Assembly: GCA_016213775.1 (NCBI GenBank)
Contig: JACQZR010000170.1
Location: 1-34,169, forward strand
Source of the DNA: Acidobacteriota bacterium
GTDB lineage: Bacteria > Acidobacteriota > Terriglobia > Bryobacterales > Bryobacteraceae
Direction: 5' to 3'
DNA: 34,169 bases
The position numbers and the translations under genes were made by a program. Under the pieces are notes generated by a model, which worked only from the letters and a program-made list of their open reading frames with translations, did no database searches and was not told the DNA's origin. Below are positions 1-7,558 of the stretch, in pieces; the first letter of the stretch is position 1, and every line of letters begins with the position of its first letter.

Positions 1-21
1 CACCGGGATACCAGCTTCAGC

Positions 22-477
22 CTACACCCCCGAGTATCCTATCCCGCAACTTCTTGGTCGGTCCAGGCGCGTAACCCTCGTACCCAGAAGCCGGAGATTA
101 ATTTGACAATTGAGCTGGGGATTATCGAGGTCCGTTACAGCATGCCAAGCCTTCTTGTATTTGGAGGTGTAGCTCAACACCTTCAAGCCCGGGTACTGGG
201 CGTGGAATCTCTCATTGTGGGCCCCGATGGCCTGCTTTCCGACCGCAGGTGGACTTCCCGCATAGAAGGCCACCGCATCGTCCGCCCGTAGGTCTATCAG
301 CCGCTTCGGGTCTTGCACTAGTGTGGCGTCAATGTCCTCTTGGTTCAGCTTTTCGATGGCCGCCAAGTCTGTGGCATGTGTCGTTCGCCGAAGCTTGTCC
401 GCAGCGTCTCGGGCGAAGTAGCCGCAGCCGAGACCCGCGACAAACACGAGAATCATGATGTGAGCAGTCCGGGTCAT
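22..477 (-). CDS. SnoaL-like/DUF4440 protein with degenerate C-terminus
   Basis: A 151-residue protein of the NTF2-like SnoaL/DUF4440 type. Residues 1-25 form a hydrophobic signal or membrane anchor. Residues about 38-108 fit the family: a helical start (DLAAIEKLNQEDIDATL), the DDAVAF strand, the GKQAI turn and YTSKYK. After residue ~110, where the family has W/Y-rich beta strands, the sequence becomes basic and unlike the family. The other two frames of this strand hit stops within a few codons, so no simple single shift restores it. I think the 3' part is lost or replaced. The start ATG has an AAGG stretch about 8 nt upstream. It is the last gene of the minus-strand operon. Substrate and function cannot be inferred. 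Confidence 0.6.
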   Translation of the reverse strand: MTRTAHIMILVFVAGLGCGYFARDAADKLRRTTHATDLAAIEKLNQEDIDATLVQDPKRLIDLRADDAVAFYAGSPPAVGKQAIGAHNERFHAQYPGLKVLSYTSKYKKAWHAVTDLDNPQLNCQINLRLLGTRVTRLDRPRSCGIGYSGV

Positions 478-529
478 AGAGGCGCCTTAGTACTTGCACG
501 GTGGCTGGGCCGCATTGCTTACTCTCGAT

Positions 530-627
530 TCATAGCATGCGCATGAACGCGATGAGTTGCTCACGTTTTTCGGGGGAAGGTCGAGACCGAATTCGTGACC
601 TCGAATGGCCCAAGCCTGACTGGACTT
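530..627 (-). pseudogene. Remnant of a cytochrome c 3' end (copy B)
   Basis: The minus strand here encodes AIRGHEFGLDLP in one frame and SPEKREQLIAFMRML followed by TGA in another. Together they match the last ~27 residues of the intact dihaem cytochrome at 4725-6290 (AIKGHEFGLKISPVERKQLIAFLRTL). At DNA level the two tails align with one base missing in the C5/A5 homopolymer region near 571-582. No haem motif or other cytochrome sequence is visible upstream, so only the tail remains. The rest of the 255 bp gap (478-529, 628-732) shows nothing I can assign. Confidence 0.7.
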
Positions 628-732
628 GCGCTCGACACACGCAGGGGCACAGGGTATTACAAGAGACCGCCGTGTCGAGATAGAAAGAACTACGCTCTTC
701 GAATCGACAACCAGTGGCTGAAATCATCGAGA

Positions 733-2187
733 TCACTTTAAGGGCCTCGGCTCAACATTCGAGTTTCGTCGAAAGAGATTGGTCGGATCGTATTTGTTCT
801 TGAGGTCCACCAGGCGCGAGAGGTTGCTGCCGAAGACGGCCTCAGACGCGCCTTTGCCGGCGTGGCTCTGGTAGTTGGCGTAAATCCGCTCGCCGGACGA
901 GGGCCGTAGCAGCCGGCGCGTTTCTTCGGCCCAGAGCATCAGTCGCCGCGCCTCGGCTGAATCTCTCCAGGCAACAATAATCTGAATGTGAATTCCACCT
1001 GATTGGCGAAGCGGGAAGGCCGTTGAGTCTGACGTTACTCGGCAAACCTGGCCGTGCATGTAATGGTTGATCCCGATCACCGTCTCAGCGGGGGCTTGAG
1101 AAAGACGACTGAGAACCGTGTCCATCACCTCGTCTGACAACTCGTCCCGGTAAACGGTCGCGACGGACCTGCTTCCAGGGCCGCCCGCCGGCACGCCGCC
1201 CGCAAGCTGAGCGAATTCCCCAAGCCTGACGGTATCTCTCGCTGGAGTAGCCACCGTTCGGAAAGCCAGGAGCAATCGCTCCGCTTCGGTCCTCTCTCCG
1301 GCGTGACACAGTCGGACGAACACACCGCGCTCACCTGCGGTCAGGTTCAGTGTGGCTTGAAACGAATCTGGCGCTTCGGCCATAAGGTCGCGGAACAACC
1401 GTAGGACCGGTCGCGCCTCTTTAGGCGGGTAGTAAATATCTCCGAAAGTGACGAGGCCCACGGAGTGGAGGCGACACTCAAAGCTTGTCGTGACGCCAAA
1501 ATTGGCGCCGGCACCCCGGAGAGCCCACAACAAGTCTGGGTTGCGCTCAGCGTCAACAGTCAGAATGCGGCCGTCGGCGGTAACGATGCGAGCGGAAAGC
1601 AAATTGTCGCAAGCCGCTCCATGAAGCCCGGAAAGCCAGCCCAAACCGCCGCCGAGCATTAGCCCCGCAGGTCCAACAGCCGGGCATTGCCCGAGTATCG
1701 GAGCAAACCCATAGCGGCCCGCTAGCCGCATGACTTCACCACTCGACAGTCCTGCATCGATGCGGCCAGTGCGCTGGTTTGGGTCGATTTCCGCCCGGTT
1801 CAGTCCGGCCAAGTCGATGACGAGACCGTTGGAGGTGCTCCAGCCCATATAACTATGGCCCCCGCCTCTGACGGCGACTTCCAGTCCATACTTGCGAGCA
1901 AACTCGACGGCGTATCGGACATCATCGGCGTGGGCACAACGTGCAACCAGGGCAGGTCGTCTCTCCGTGTCGGGATTCCAATAGTAGACGCGTCGCGCTG
2001 CCTCATAACCGGAGTCGGTGGGGAGAATGAGACCGCCCTTCAGCCGTGTACGAAGGTTCTTGAGTGCGTCCGAATCGATGTTGCGGATTTCCATCTGACC
2101 AGAAGCTGTCGTGAGCCCCAGCGTTCCAGTGGTGGCGAGCGTCCGCTTGATAAATTGGCGGCGATTCTGGTGGGTGTGAACGCTCAT
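733..2187 (-). CDS. Tat-exported FAD-dependent oxidoreductase, berberine-bridge type
   Basis: A 484-residue flavoprotein of the PCMH/BBE family. These enzymes oxidise alcohols, sugars or other small molecules with O2 or another acceptor. A twin-arginine signal (RRQFIK, residues 9-14) precedes a hydrophobic stretch, so export through Tat is likely. The FAD domain has RGGGHSY with His111 and GQCPAVGPAGL with Cys168. These are the positions used for bicovalent 8-alpha-histidyl/6-cysteinyl FAD attachment in BBE-like enzymes. The C-terminal BBE motif is present at about 435-480 (YANYQSHAG, then NKYDPTNLFRRNSNVEP). Length and ends look complete. The ATG has an AGGA about 8 nt upstream. It lies 9 bp after the DUF6868 gene, in the same operon as a dihaem cytochrome that could be an electron partner (inference). 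Substrate unknown. Confidence 0.93.
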   Translation of the reverse strand: MSVHTHQNRRQFIKRTLATTGTLGLTTASGQMEIRNIDSDALKNLRTRLKGGLILPTDSGYEAARRVYYWNPDTERRPALVARCAHADDVRYAVEFARKYGLEVAVRGGGHSYMGWSTSNGLVIDLAGLNRAEIDPNQRTGRIDAGLSSGEVMRLAGRYGFAPILGQCPAVGPAGLMLGGGLGWLSGLHGAACDNLLSARIVTADGRILTVDAERNPDLLWALRGAGANFGVTTSFECRLHSVGLVTFGDIYYPPKEARPVLRLFRDLMAEAPDSFQATLNLTAGERGVFVRLCHAGERTEAERLLLAFRTVATPARDTVRLGEFAQLAGGVPAGGPGSRSVATVYRDELSDEVMDTVLSRLSQAPAETVIGINHYMHGQVCRVTSDSTAFPLRQSGGIHIQIIVAWRDSAEARRLMLWAEETRRLLRPSSGERIYANYQSHAGKGASEAVFGSNLSRLVDLKNKYDPTNLFRRNSNVEPRPLK

Positions 2188-2196
2188 AATGGATTC

Positions 2197-2451
2197 CTAT
2201 CGCGATTCCAACGGAACAAGCCACGAAACTAGGCACGGGACGAGGTTCAACAGCAGCCATCCGATTTTGTAAAACAGAATCCCCGCGAAGTTGATCGCAT
2301 CCAACTGCTCTGCCGGGATTGGAAAGGCCCGGCTTATTAGCCGGTGAGTCCACTCGCGGCCCAACAGTAACAGCAACCCCCAGACGCCGATAAAGGCCCC
2401 GTTCAGCAGTGTGCAGTACAAGAGTAAGTGGCGCACAGTCTCAAGGTTCAT
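2197..2451 (-). CDS. Small DUF6868-like membrane protein
   Basis: An 84-residue protein with two hydrophobic segments: residues ~7-30 (LLLYCTLLNGAFIGVWGLLLLL) and ~53-80 (FAGILFYKIGWLLLNLVP). A short loop with REWTHRLISRAFPIPAEQLDAINF lies between them. This matches my recollection of the DUF6868 family of ~80-residue inner-membrane proteins of unknown function. AAGGAT lies just upstream of the ATG. It sits between the ester-cyclase remnant and the flavin oxidase, 9 bp before the latter, so it is probably co-transcribed. No catalytic residues are evident. Confidence 0.75.
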   Translation of the reverse strand: MNLETVRHLLLYCTLLNGAFIGVWGLLLLLGREWTHRLISRAFPIPAEQLDAINFAGILFYKIGWLLLNLVPCLVSWLVPLESR

Positions 2452-2521
2452 ATTTCATCCTTTCCGTTCTGACGAACGTTTCGTATCACAGCCAGCTCGG
2501 CCTCCACGATGCCGGGCGTTA

Positions 2522-3002
2522 TCACCGCCCGCCCGAACCCTTCTTGAGAACACCGGCACTAAGCAGCATTCCAAGTTCGTCCCGGTTGACCCACTCTTCA
2601 GCGACCTTCCCAATCTGCAACCGGAAGATGGCGATGGCATCCCACCTCAGAGTCTTGCCTGACCCCCTGATGGGTGACGCGCACCGCTACCCGGTCGCCA
2701 GATTCGAAGATATCGTGGACCTCGGTTGTGAACGTCGAGAAGTTCGCTCGTCTGGCGGCAAGCATGTTCCGCATGGCGGCAAGTCCCTTTAGCTCGCCCT
2801 CTGGTCGATGAATCACGCAGTCGGGCAGCAGTAGCTCTTCAAGCACTTCGACCTTGCCACCGTCCAGAACTTCGTGGAAGTAGCGCAAGACAATTCGTCG
2901 CTGCGCGCCGGGAGACGCTGACAGTGCTTGGCCGCCGCCGGCTCCCATGGCCAGGTGCCCGGCCAGCGTGCCTTGCAAGAGTTGACGCCGCGACTGTTTC
3001 AT
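2522..3002 (-). pseudogene. Ester cyclase (SnoaL-type), frameshifted with internal deletion
   Basis: The intact first part (from ATG 3002, RBS GGAGAG) gives a twin-arginine-like leader (SRRQLLQGTL). It continues into a SnoaL/ester cyclase domain through residue ~115 (RYFHEVLDGG, CVIHRPEGELKG, SGDRVAVRVTHQG). That frame then reads nonsense and stops at 2598. The family C-terminus is present in a shifted frame from about 2640 down to a TGA at 2522-2524: AIAIFRLQIGKVAEEW, then VNRDELGMLLSAG. The expected stretch between VTHQG and AIAIFR (GIPPTGR-like) is mostly missing. So a small deletion plus a frameshift broke the gene near 2640-2660. A truncated 134-residue product could still be made. Confidence 0.8.
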
Positions 3003-3026
3003 TTCGTTCTCTCCTTCAACAACGCG

Positions 3027-3746
3027 TTAGCCCGGTGCGGCGGCGGAACCGAGCAATTCGACGACCTCGGCCGTTGACCGAACGCGCCCAAAGACCCAAC
3101 TGAATGCCAGCAAGGCCGATTCGTGCATCTGCTCACTCATCTCGGTGCAGGCATCCTCGGCAATGATCACTCGAAAGCCACGATCGGCAGCCTCGCGGGC
3201 CGTCTGGCTTACGCAAACGGCTGTGGTGAGGCCGCAGACAACCAGGGAGTTGATGCCCATGTTGTGCAGGGTCTGGTCGAGCCGTGTGGAAGCGAGGGCG
3301 CCACTGGATGTCTTGTTGAGCACCATCTCGCCCGGAAGCGGCGCGACGGCGTCGTCGATCTGCCAACTTTCGTCGTTGACCGGTGGGCAGACCGGCGACC
3401 CTAGCAGTTCCATCCCAAGCCGGTCGAAGTCCCTCATCCAATCGGGCAGGTCGCGTCCGTCCGGCACGCAAGTGCCGACCGCAAGGAAGATCACAGGCAG
3501 GCCGTGCGAGCGGAACGCGTTCTGAAGCCGGCGGATGTTGCCGAGCACCTTGGTATGGACTCTCTCGAAGTACTCGTCCGAGGCGCCACTGACCAGCTTG
3601 TCGATGATCTGCGCGCGCGGATAGTCCGGCCGCGTGAACCAGCGCTGAACGTCGACGACAATCAGCGCGGACGTGGCGGGCTCGATCGAGAGAGGAGCCT
3701 GATCTTTAGTGCGGAGAAGTTCTTTCACCTTGTCATGGTCAGTCAT
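3027..3746 (-). CDS. Isochorismatase-family cysteine hydrolase
   Basis: A 239-residue isochorismatase/nicotinamidase-superfamily hydrolase. Members cleave amide, ureido or vinyl-ether bonds through a Cys-Asp-Lys triad. All three are visible: Asp32 (ALIVVDVQ), Lys145 (LNKTSSGAL) and Cys178 (GLTTAVCVSQTA), with the usual cis-peptide context before the cysteine. Length is typical and no signal peptide is present, so it is cytoplasmic. AGGAC lies upstream of the ATG. Its first nine codons and upstream DNA are duplicated at 4664-4690 (see repeats). It lies between the cytochrome and flavin oxidase genes. The true substrate cannot be told from sequence. Confidence 0.93.
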   Translation of the reverse strand: MTDHDKVKELLRTKDQAPLSIEPATSALIVVDVQRWFTRPDYPRAQIIDKLVSGASDEYFERVHTKVLGNIRRLQNAFRSHGLPVIFLAVGTCVPDGRDLPDWMRDFDRLGMELLGSPVCPPVNDESWQIDDAVAPLPGEMVLNKTSSGALASTRLDQTLHNMGINSLVVCGLTTAVCVSQTAREAADRGFRVIIAEDACTEMSEQMHESALLAFSWVFGRVRSTAEVVELLGSAAAPG

Positions 3747-3821
3747 GGTTCATCGTCCTTTGATCGTGGTTCATTGCGCATTTACAGGTTGCTCAAGTAC
3801 GCGATGGGCTGCTTGCGCTCG
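3720..3821. repeat. ~100 bp direct repeat, copy 1
   Basis: This segment aligns to 4664-4764 in the same orientation with about 11 differences including one indel (~89% identity by eye). It contains the first nine codons of the isochorismatase gene, the short spacer, and the 3' end of a cytochrome-like gene. In copy 2 the same spacer lies beside the intact cytochrome tail and a fragment of the hydrolase start. The two copies bracket about 840 bp carrying the SnoaL gene and a broken cytochrome fragment. Confidence 0.9.
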
Positions 3822-4137
3822 TCGGGGCCGATCTTCGCCGAGAAGGATGTTTCGATTGCCGGGTACCGGACGACGCGCAGGACATCTTCGATTGACCAGG
3901 TCTTAGGACGGCCAGTGGAACCCGCTCAACGCCGTATCCCCAGTCAACGCTTGGCGCTCGAAGCTCTTCTTCTGTGAGACACCTGCCCTCGACGCTCGGG
4001 AGTGGGGCCGGCAAGCGGTTTGGCGGTGTGCGTGCGCCCTGCGACCGGGCAAGCCAGGGCAGCACGAGGACGGAGCCCGTTTGAAGGAAGTAGGGCCGGA
4101 CCGTCAGGGAACGCATCGTGGTTTTTGGCAGCGTCAT
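3782..4137 (-). pseudogene. Broken cytochrome-like gene (copy A), internally deleted and frameshifted
   Basis: Starting at ATG 4137, which overlaps the stop of the SnoaL gene as ATGA, is a leader-like segment (YFLQTGSVLVLPWLA). It continues in one frame to about 3910. A second frame then carries PKTWSIEDVLR and a tail SAKIGPDERKQPIAYLSNL ending at TAA 3782-3784. The tail matches the C-terminus of the intact cytochrome (GLKISPVERKQLIAFLRTL). PKTW resembles its mature N-terminus (DIPKTWDEAAL). So this may be a cytochrome copy reduced to its two ends. Both haem motifs are absent. The tail homology is clear; the N-terminal match is suggestive only. Confidence 0.6.
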
Positions 4138-4637
4138 TGCCGCACCTCCGGCCGGCGGGCGTCTATTGTCGTGATCTGGAAAGCGGTGACGAGCCAACGG
4201 TCCTTCGTCTTGGTCAGGACCCGCAGCCCGATCTCCTTGTGCGGTGGCATGGTTACTCCGTCGGGACCTGTCATCCCGGAGATCTCGTAGGTTGCATGGG
4301 CGATCGCGACATCAGGCCGAACAAATCTCACGCGAATGTCGAGCAGCCGGATACTGGCTGATTTCAAGACGCCTCTGAACTGGGCTTGCCGGCCGCGTTC
4401 GATTGCATCCGCTCCCTGCAGCCAAATCCCGCGTGCATTGACGAAATCGGCGTCGGTGGTGAACAGTGAGCGATCGACTTCATGCCGATTGAACGCCGCA
4501 GTTTGATCGTCGATGACGCGTCGAATCGCGCGCTCATCGCCGGCACGGCTCGCTGTCTGCGACATCTGCGAAAAAGCCACGGTGACGAGCGTGACCGTCG
4601 CGCACGCGCCCATGGTGGCAATGGACGCCCGTTTCAC
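4134..4637 (-). CDS. SgcJ/EcaC-type SnoaL-like protein (DUF4440)
   Basis: A 167-residue NTF2-like protein with a signal peptide (about residues 1-25, VTLVTVAFSQ). The SgcJ/EcaC-type fold follows: ERAIRRVIDDQTAAFNRHE, then LFTTDADFVNARG, GADAIERGRQ and VAIAHATYE. A C-terminal strand (KDRWLVTAFQIT) completes it. Members are small alpha+beta barrels; many are uncharacterised or bind small ligands. The start is GTG at 4637, preceded by AGGAGG about 8 nt upstream and overlapping the TGA of an 18-codon upstream ORF (GTGA). Its stop overlaps the next gene (ATGA). It lies inside the block bracketed by the ~100 bp direct repeats. Likely periplasmic; role unknown. Confidence 0.85.
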   Translation of the reverse strand: MKRASIATMGACATVTLVTVAFSQMSQTASRAGDERAIRRVIDDQTAAFNRHEVDRSLFTTDADFVNARGIWLQGADAIERGRQAQFRGVLKSASIRLLDIRVRFVRPDVAIAHATYEISGMTGPDGVTMPPHKEIGLRVLTKTKDRWLVTAFQITTIDARRPEVRQ

Positions 4638-4690
4638 GTCCGCGCCTCCTGCTTGATTCCAAATTCTTTCACTTTGTCATGGTCAGTCAT
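4634..4690 (-). other. 18-codon leader-like ORF from a duplicated hydrolase start
   Basis: From ATG 4690 the minus strand reads MTDHDKVKEFGIKQEART and stops at TGA 4634-4636. The first nine residues equal the N-terminus of the isochorismatase (MTDHDKVKEL...). Its stop overlaps the GTG start of the SnoaL gene as GTGA. It therefore looks like the duplicated hydrolase start now acting as a short upstream ORF that could couple translation. No claim of a functional peptide. Confidence 0.6.
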
Positions 4691-4764
4691 GGTTCGTCGT
4701 CCTTGATCGTGGTTCATCGCGCATTCACAGGGTGCGTAAGAACGCGATGAGCTGCTTCCGCTCG
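4664..4764. repeat. ~100 bp direct repeat, copy 2
   Basis: Partner of 3720-3821, same orientation. It covers the last ~13 codons of the intact cytochrome, the spacer, and nine codons of a hydrolase start that then diverges. Homologous exchange between the copies would remove about 943 bp and place the cytochrome directly before the isochorismatase. I infer that was the original order. Confidence 0.9.
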
Positions 4765-6290
4765 ACTGGGCTTATCTTCAATCCGAACTCGTGGCCCTTG
4801 ATCGCCCGTTGGGGCTTGTCCGGCGGCGTGAACCCTCCCGGCGCGTGCGTTTCCTTCAGCCGATCAGGGTCGAGCAGTTCCTCCAGGCTGGCGACCGAGC
4901 CATCATGCAGGTAGTGGCCGCGGTACCAGACGCCCTTCAGCGAGGGGATCTTGTAGAAGCCTGTGCCCTTGCGGGTGTGCAGCGCCAGGCCCGGGTCGGT
5001 GCCGACTGAGACCGGCAGGACATCCAGCGTCTTGGGCAAGTCCTTGGGGGGCGTAAAACCTTGAGCGAGAGTGAGCTTATTGCTGGTGTAGAGCGGCGGG
5101 ACGTGGCAGCCGGCGCACCCTTCGCGTTGGAACAGCTTCTCGCCGGCCTTAGCATCATCGTCGTACGGATGCGGGTTGCGCGGCGGCTGTAAGGACTGGA
5201 TGTAGAGCGCCAGCGCATACAACGCCGCGTCCGAACGCCGCGCTTTGGGCATCTCTGCTCCACCGCCGAGCATTTGGTGACCGCCGAACTCGGTGCTCTC
5301 GGCCCAACTCACCAGTGCAGCGTAGCGCATGATGTCGCCGATGCCGCGGTTCAGGTGAGTGGCGGTGTGGTCGATGTACTTGCGGTCGTTGATGCCGATC
5401 AGGTCCGGTATCTTGGCGGGGTAATACAGGCTGCCGTTCCAGCGGGGCAGTGCGCCGCCTTTGCGTCCAGCAGCGAACCAAGCAGTGAACTCCACTTGTG
5501 ACATCGTCTTTAGGCCGGCGTTGACATCGTTTGGCTCCCACGGCATGCCGGAGCTCCGATACCGCCACATGCTGGACGGCTCGGGTCCCATCCGGATGGG
5601 TGAACCGCTCTCGACAAAACGTCCTTCGAGTTGGACTTGGCCGATTAGCGTCGATCCCGCCGGACCCGGCCGGCGAACCACGCCCGCCAGCACGGGAGCG
5701 CCCGGAACGAGAGTGCCGTCATGCAACTGGAGCACATGGCATTGGGCGCAATTAGGGAAAGTGAGAGCTACGCCCCCCTTCGTGGGTACCCAGCGCATGT
5801 TCGAGGCCGTACCATCCGGCCGGATGTCCGCGCTAAAGCCTCGCCGCGCCATAGCGATGAACTTCGCGTCGTAAGTGCGCAGGTGGATGTGGTCGTTCTG
5901 ATCAAAGACGATTCGGCCCGCCTTCAGCCAGTCGGCCTCCGTCTGGAGCTTTTCCGGATCGATCATCGGCTGCGGACCCACCTTTTGTAGGAACTCCCAG
6001 TAGCCTGGGGGTTCCTTGCCCTCCACGTACACCGGATAGGTCTTCAAGTTATCGACCGGCAACGCGTAGTATTGCGCTGCCGTCATATGTTTCGGCCGTG
6101 CATTCAGACTCGCGAGCGGTGTGGCCCAGTCCTTCAGCGCCGCTTCATCCCACGTCTTAGGGATGTCCGGCGCCCGAGGCGGACGCTGCTGGGCTATTGA
6201 CACGACGGCCAGACCGCTGGCTAGCAGCACCAACCGGGCAAGCGGCGGGCACCGATAATTCCTTTCAGGACGGATACTATGGCACGTCAT
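4725..6290 (-). CDS. Secreted dihaem c-type cytochrome
   Basis: A 521-residue exported protein with two CxxCH haem motifs: Cys181-Cys184-His185 (NCAQCHVLQLHDG) and Cys392-Cys395-His396 (GCAGCHVPPL). A signal peptide spans residues ~17-33. The second half has the pattern GFYKIPSLKGVWYRGHYLHDGS, seen in the C-terminal domain of MauG/cytochrome-peroxidase-like and related dihaem proteins. The N-terminal half (PKTWDEAAL through GYWEFLQKVGP) is a lineage-typical region. A periplasmic electron carrier or peroxidase-like role is inferred. The start overlaps the stop of the DUF418 gene (ATGA), implying co-translation. Its 3' end exists in two further broken copies in this window. Confidence 0.92.
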   Translation of the reverse strand: MTCHSIRPERNYRCPPLARLVLLASGLAVVSIAQQRPPRAPDIPKTWDEAALKDWATPLASLNARPKHMTAAQYYALPVDNLKTYPVYVEGKEPPGYWEFLQKVGPQPMIDPEKLQTEADWLKAGRIVFDQNDHIHLRTYDAKFIAMARRGFSADIRPDGTASNMRWVPTKGGVALTFPNCAQCHVLQLHDGTLVPGAPVLAGVVRRPGPAGSTLIGQVQLEGRFVESGSPIRMGPEPSSMWRYRSSGMPWEPNDVNAGLKTMSQVEFTAWFAAGRKGGALPRWNGSLYYPAKIPDLIGINDRKYIDHTATHLNRGIGDIMRYAALVSWAESTEFGGHQMLGGGAEMPKARRSDAALYALALYIQSLQPPRNPHPYDDDAKAGEKLFQREGCAGCHVPPLYTSNKLTLAQGFTPPKDLPKTLDVLPVSVGTDPGLALHTRKGTGFYKIPSLKGVWYRGHYLHDGSVASLEELLDPDRLKETHAPGGFTPPDKPQRAIKGHEFGLKISPVERKQLIAFLRTL

Positions 6291-7474
6291 GACCTGCCGG
6301 ACCTCCTCATAATGGCGGCATTCTCACTCGATCGGGCCACAGCAGGAGGCGCCGCGAGGATCGGCTGCCGCACTCCATACGCCATCGATCGCCACAGCCA
6401 CTCCGCCGGTCCATAGCGAAACCGGCGCAGCCAAACGCGGCTGATTTGTACCTGCGGTGCGAAGAGCGCTATCCCGATGCAAAACGCAGCCGCGGATCCG
6501 ACTCGCCCGAGCAGCCCCAGGCCGTAGCCGTAGAATACGAAACCCAAAACGATGGATTGGGTGAGGTAATTTGTCAGTGACATCCTCCCGACGGCGGCGA
6601 GCCCGGACAGCCCAGAAGCGCGGCGCGACGTGAGTAAAAGCAATAATCCGGCGAGGTACGCGAGCGCAAGCAGCAAAGGGACGGATGGATTTAACAAACC
6701 AAGTGGGAGTCCTAGAGCCAGTGCGGCCAGCAACTTGCCACGATGCCGGTGCGGCTCGTGCAGGATCCCACTGCGCCAGCCGGCCATACCCCAGAACATC
6801 AATCCGGCGGTCCTTGGCAGGATGTTGGCCAGAAGCGGCAAGATCAGTATCTCGGTTTCCCGTAAGCGAAACCGGAAAATCGAGACGAGGCTGCCTGATG
6901 AATAAACAGTGCGAGCCTCCTCTATCAGTGTCGTTGCTGTGGCCCGCCGGGGTAGGGGGAGGTTGAAGGACAAGGCCTCTGGAGTAACCATGATCACTGC
7001 GCCGATCACCAACAGCGCGGGCCAGCGGAGGCCGAGCGCCGGCAGCAGCAGTAACCCCGACACGGCGTAGAGAGCGAGAATGTCTCCATTCCAAATCAAT
7101 AGAAGGTGGAGCAAGCCAAACACGTAAAGCCACCCCAGCCTGCGCGCCAGAAAGGAGAATGGCTGGGTGGTTCGCTCTGCCTGTATCGCCACTCCCACCC
7201 CGAAGAGGAAGGAAAAGATCGTCAGAGCCTTGAACTCCAGGCCGCGAGCCACCACTAAATCGACGACCTGATCCGCCACTGTAGCGGATGCTTGTTCCAG
7301 TCCAACAATGTGTTCGAGCAATGGGATCCGGAAGGCCGCCTCGATGTTGACGATCAGCACTCCGAAGAGCGCAAGCCCACGAATGATGTCAAGGCGCGCC
7401 AACCGGTCGCTGGGAGAGACCGGTTGCGGGCACAAGACTCGCCGTGGTTGTTTCGCTTCAGCATCCGGGTACAT
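6287..7474 (-). CDS. DUF418-family multipass membrane protein
   Basis: A membrane protein of about 395 residues from the chosen start. It opens with the family hallmark RLARLDIIRGLALFGVLIVNI, followed by about eight to ten hydrophobic segments. The C-terminal DUF418 region has MSLTNYLTQSIVLGFVFYGYG and ends FRYGPAEWLWRSMAYG. Members are predicted inner-membrane proteins related to acyltransferase-3/HGSNAT-like folds; function is mostly unknown. I placed the start at ATG 7474 because the frame upstream (to 7564) is basic and overlaps the divergent regulator gene. No clear RBS supports either choice. It is the first gene of the minus-strand operon and overlaps the cytochrome start by 4 bp. Confidence 0.88.
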   Translation of the reverse strand: MYPDAEAKQPRRVLCPQPVSPSDRLARLDIIRGLALFGVLIVNIEAAFRIPLLEHIVGLEQASATVADQVVDLVVARGLEFKALTIFSFLFGVGVAIQAERTTQPFSFLARRLGWLYVFGLLHLLLIWNGDILALYAVSGLLLLPALGLRWPALLVIGAVIMVTPEALSFNLPLPRRATATTLIEEARTVYSSGSLVSIFRFRLRETEILILPLLANILPRTAGLMFWGMAGWRSGILHEPHRHRGKLLAALALGLPLGLLNPSVPLLLALAYLAGLLLLLTSRRASGLSGLAAVGRMSLTNYLTQSIVLGFVFYGYGLGLLGRVGSAAAFCIGIALFAPQVQISRVWLRRFRYGPAEWLWRSMAYGVRQPILAAPPAVARSSENAAIMRRSGRS

Positions 7475-7558
7475 AATGAACAAAACGCCGGAACAAAGTG
7501 CTCTGGTAGCCCTCGGTTTCGTCTGGGAAATTTCTCGGTGATTCCTCGCAAGTCGCCC

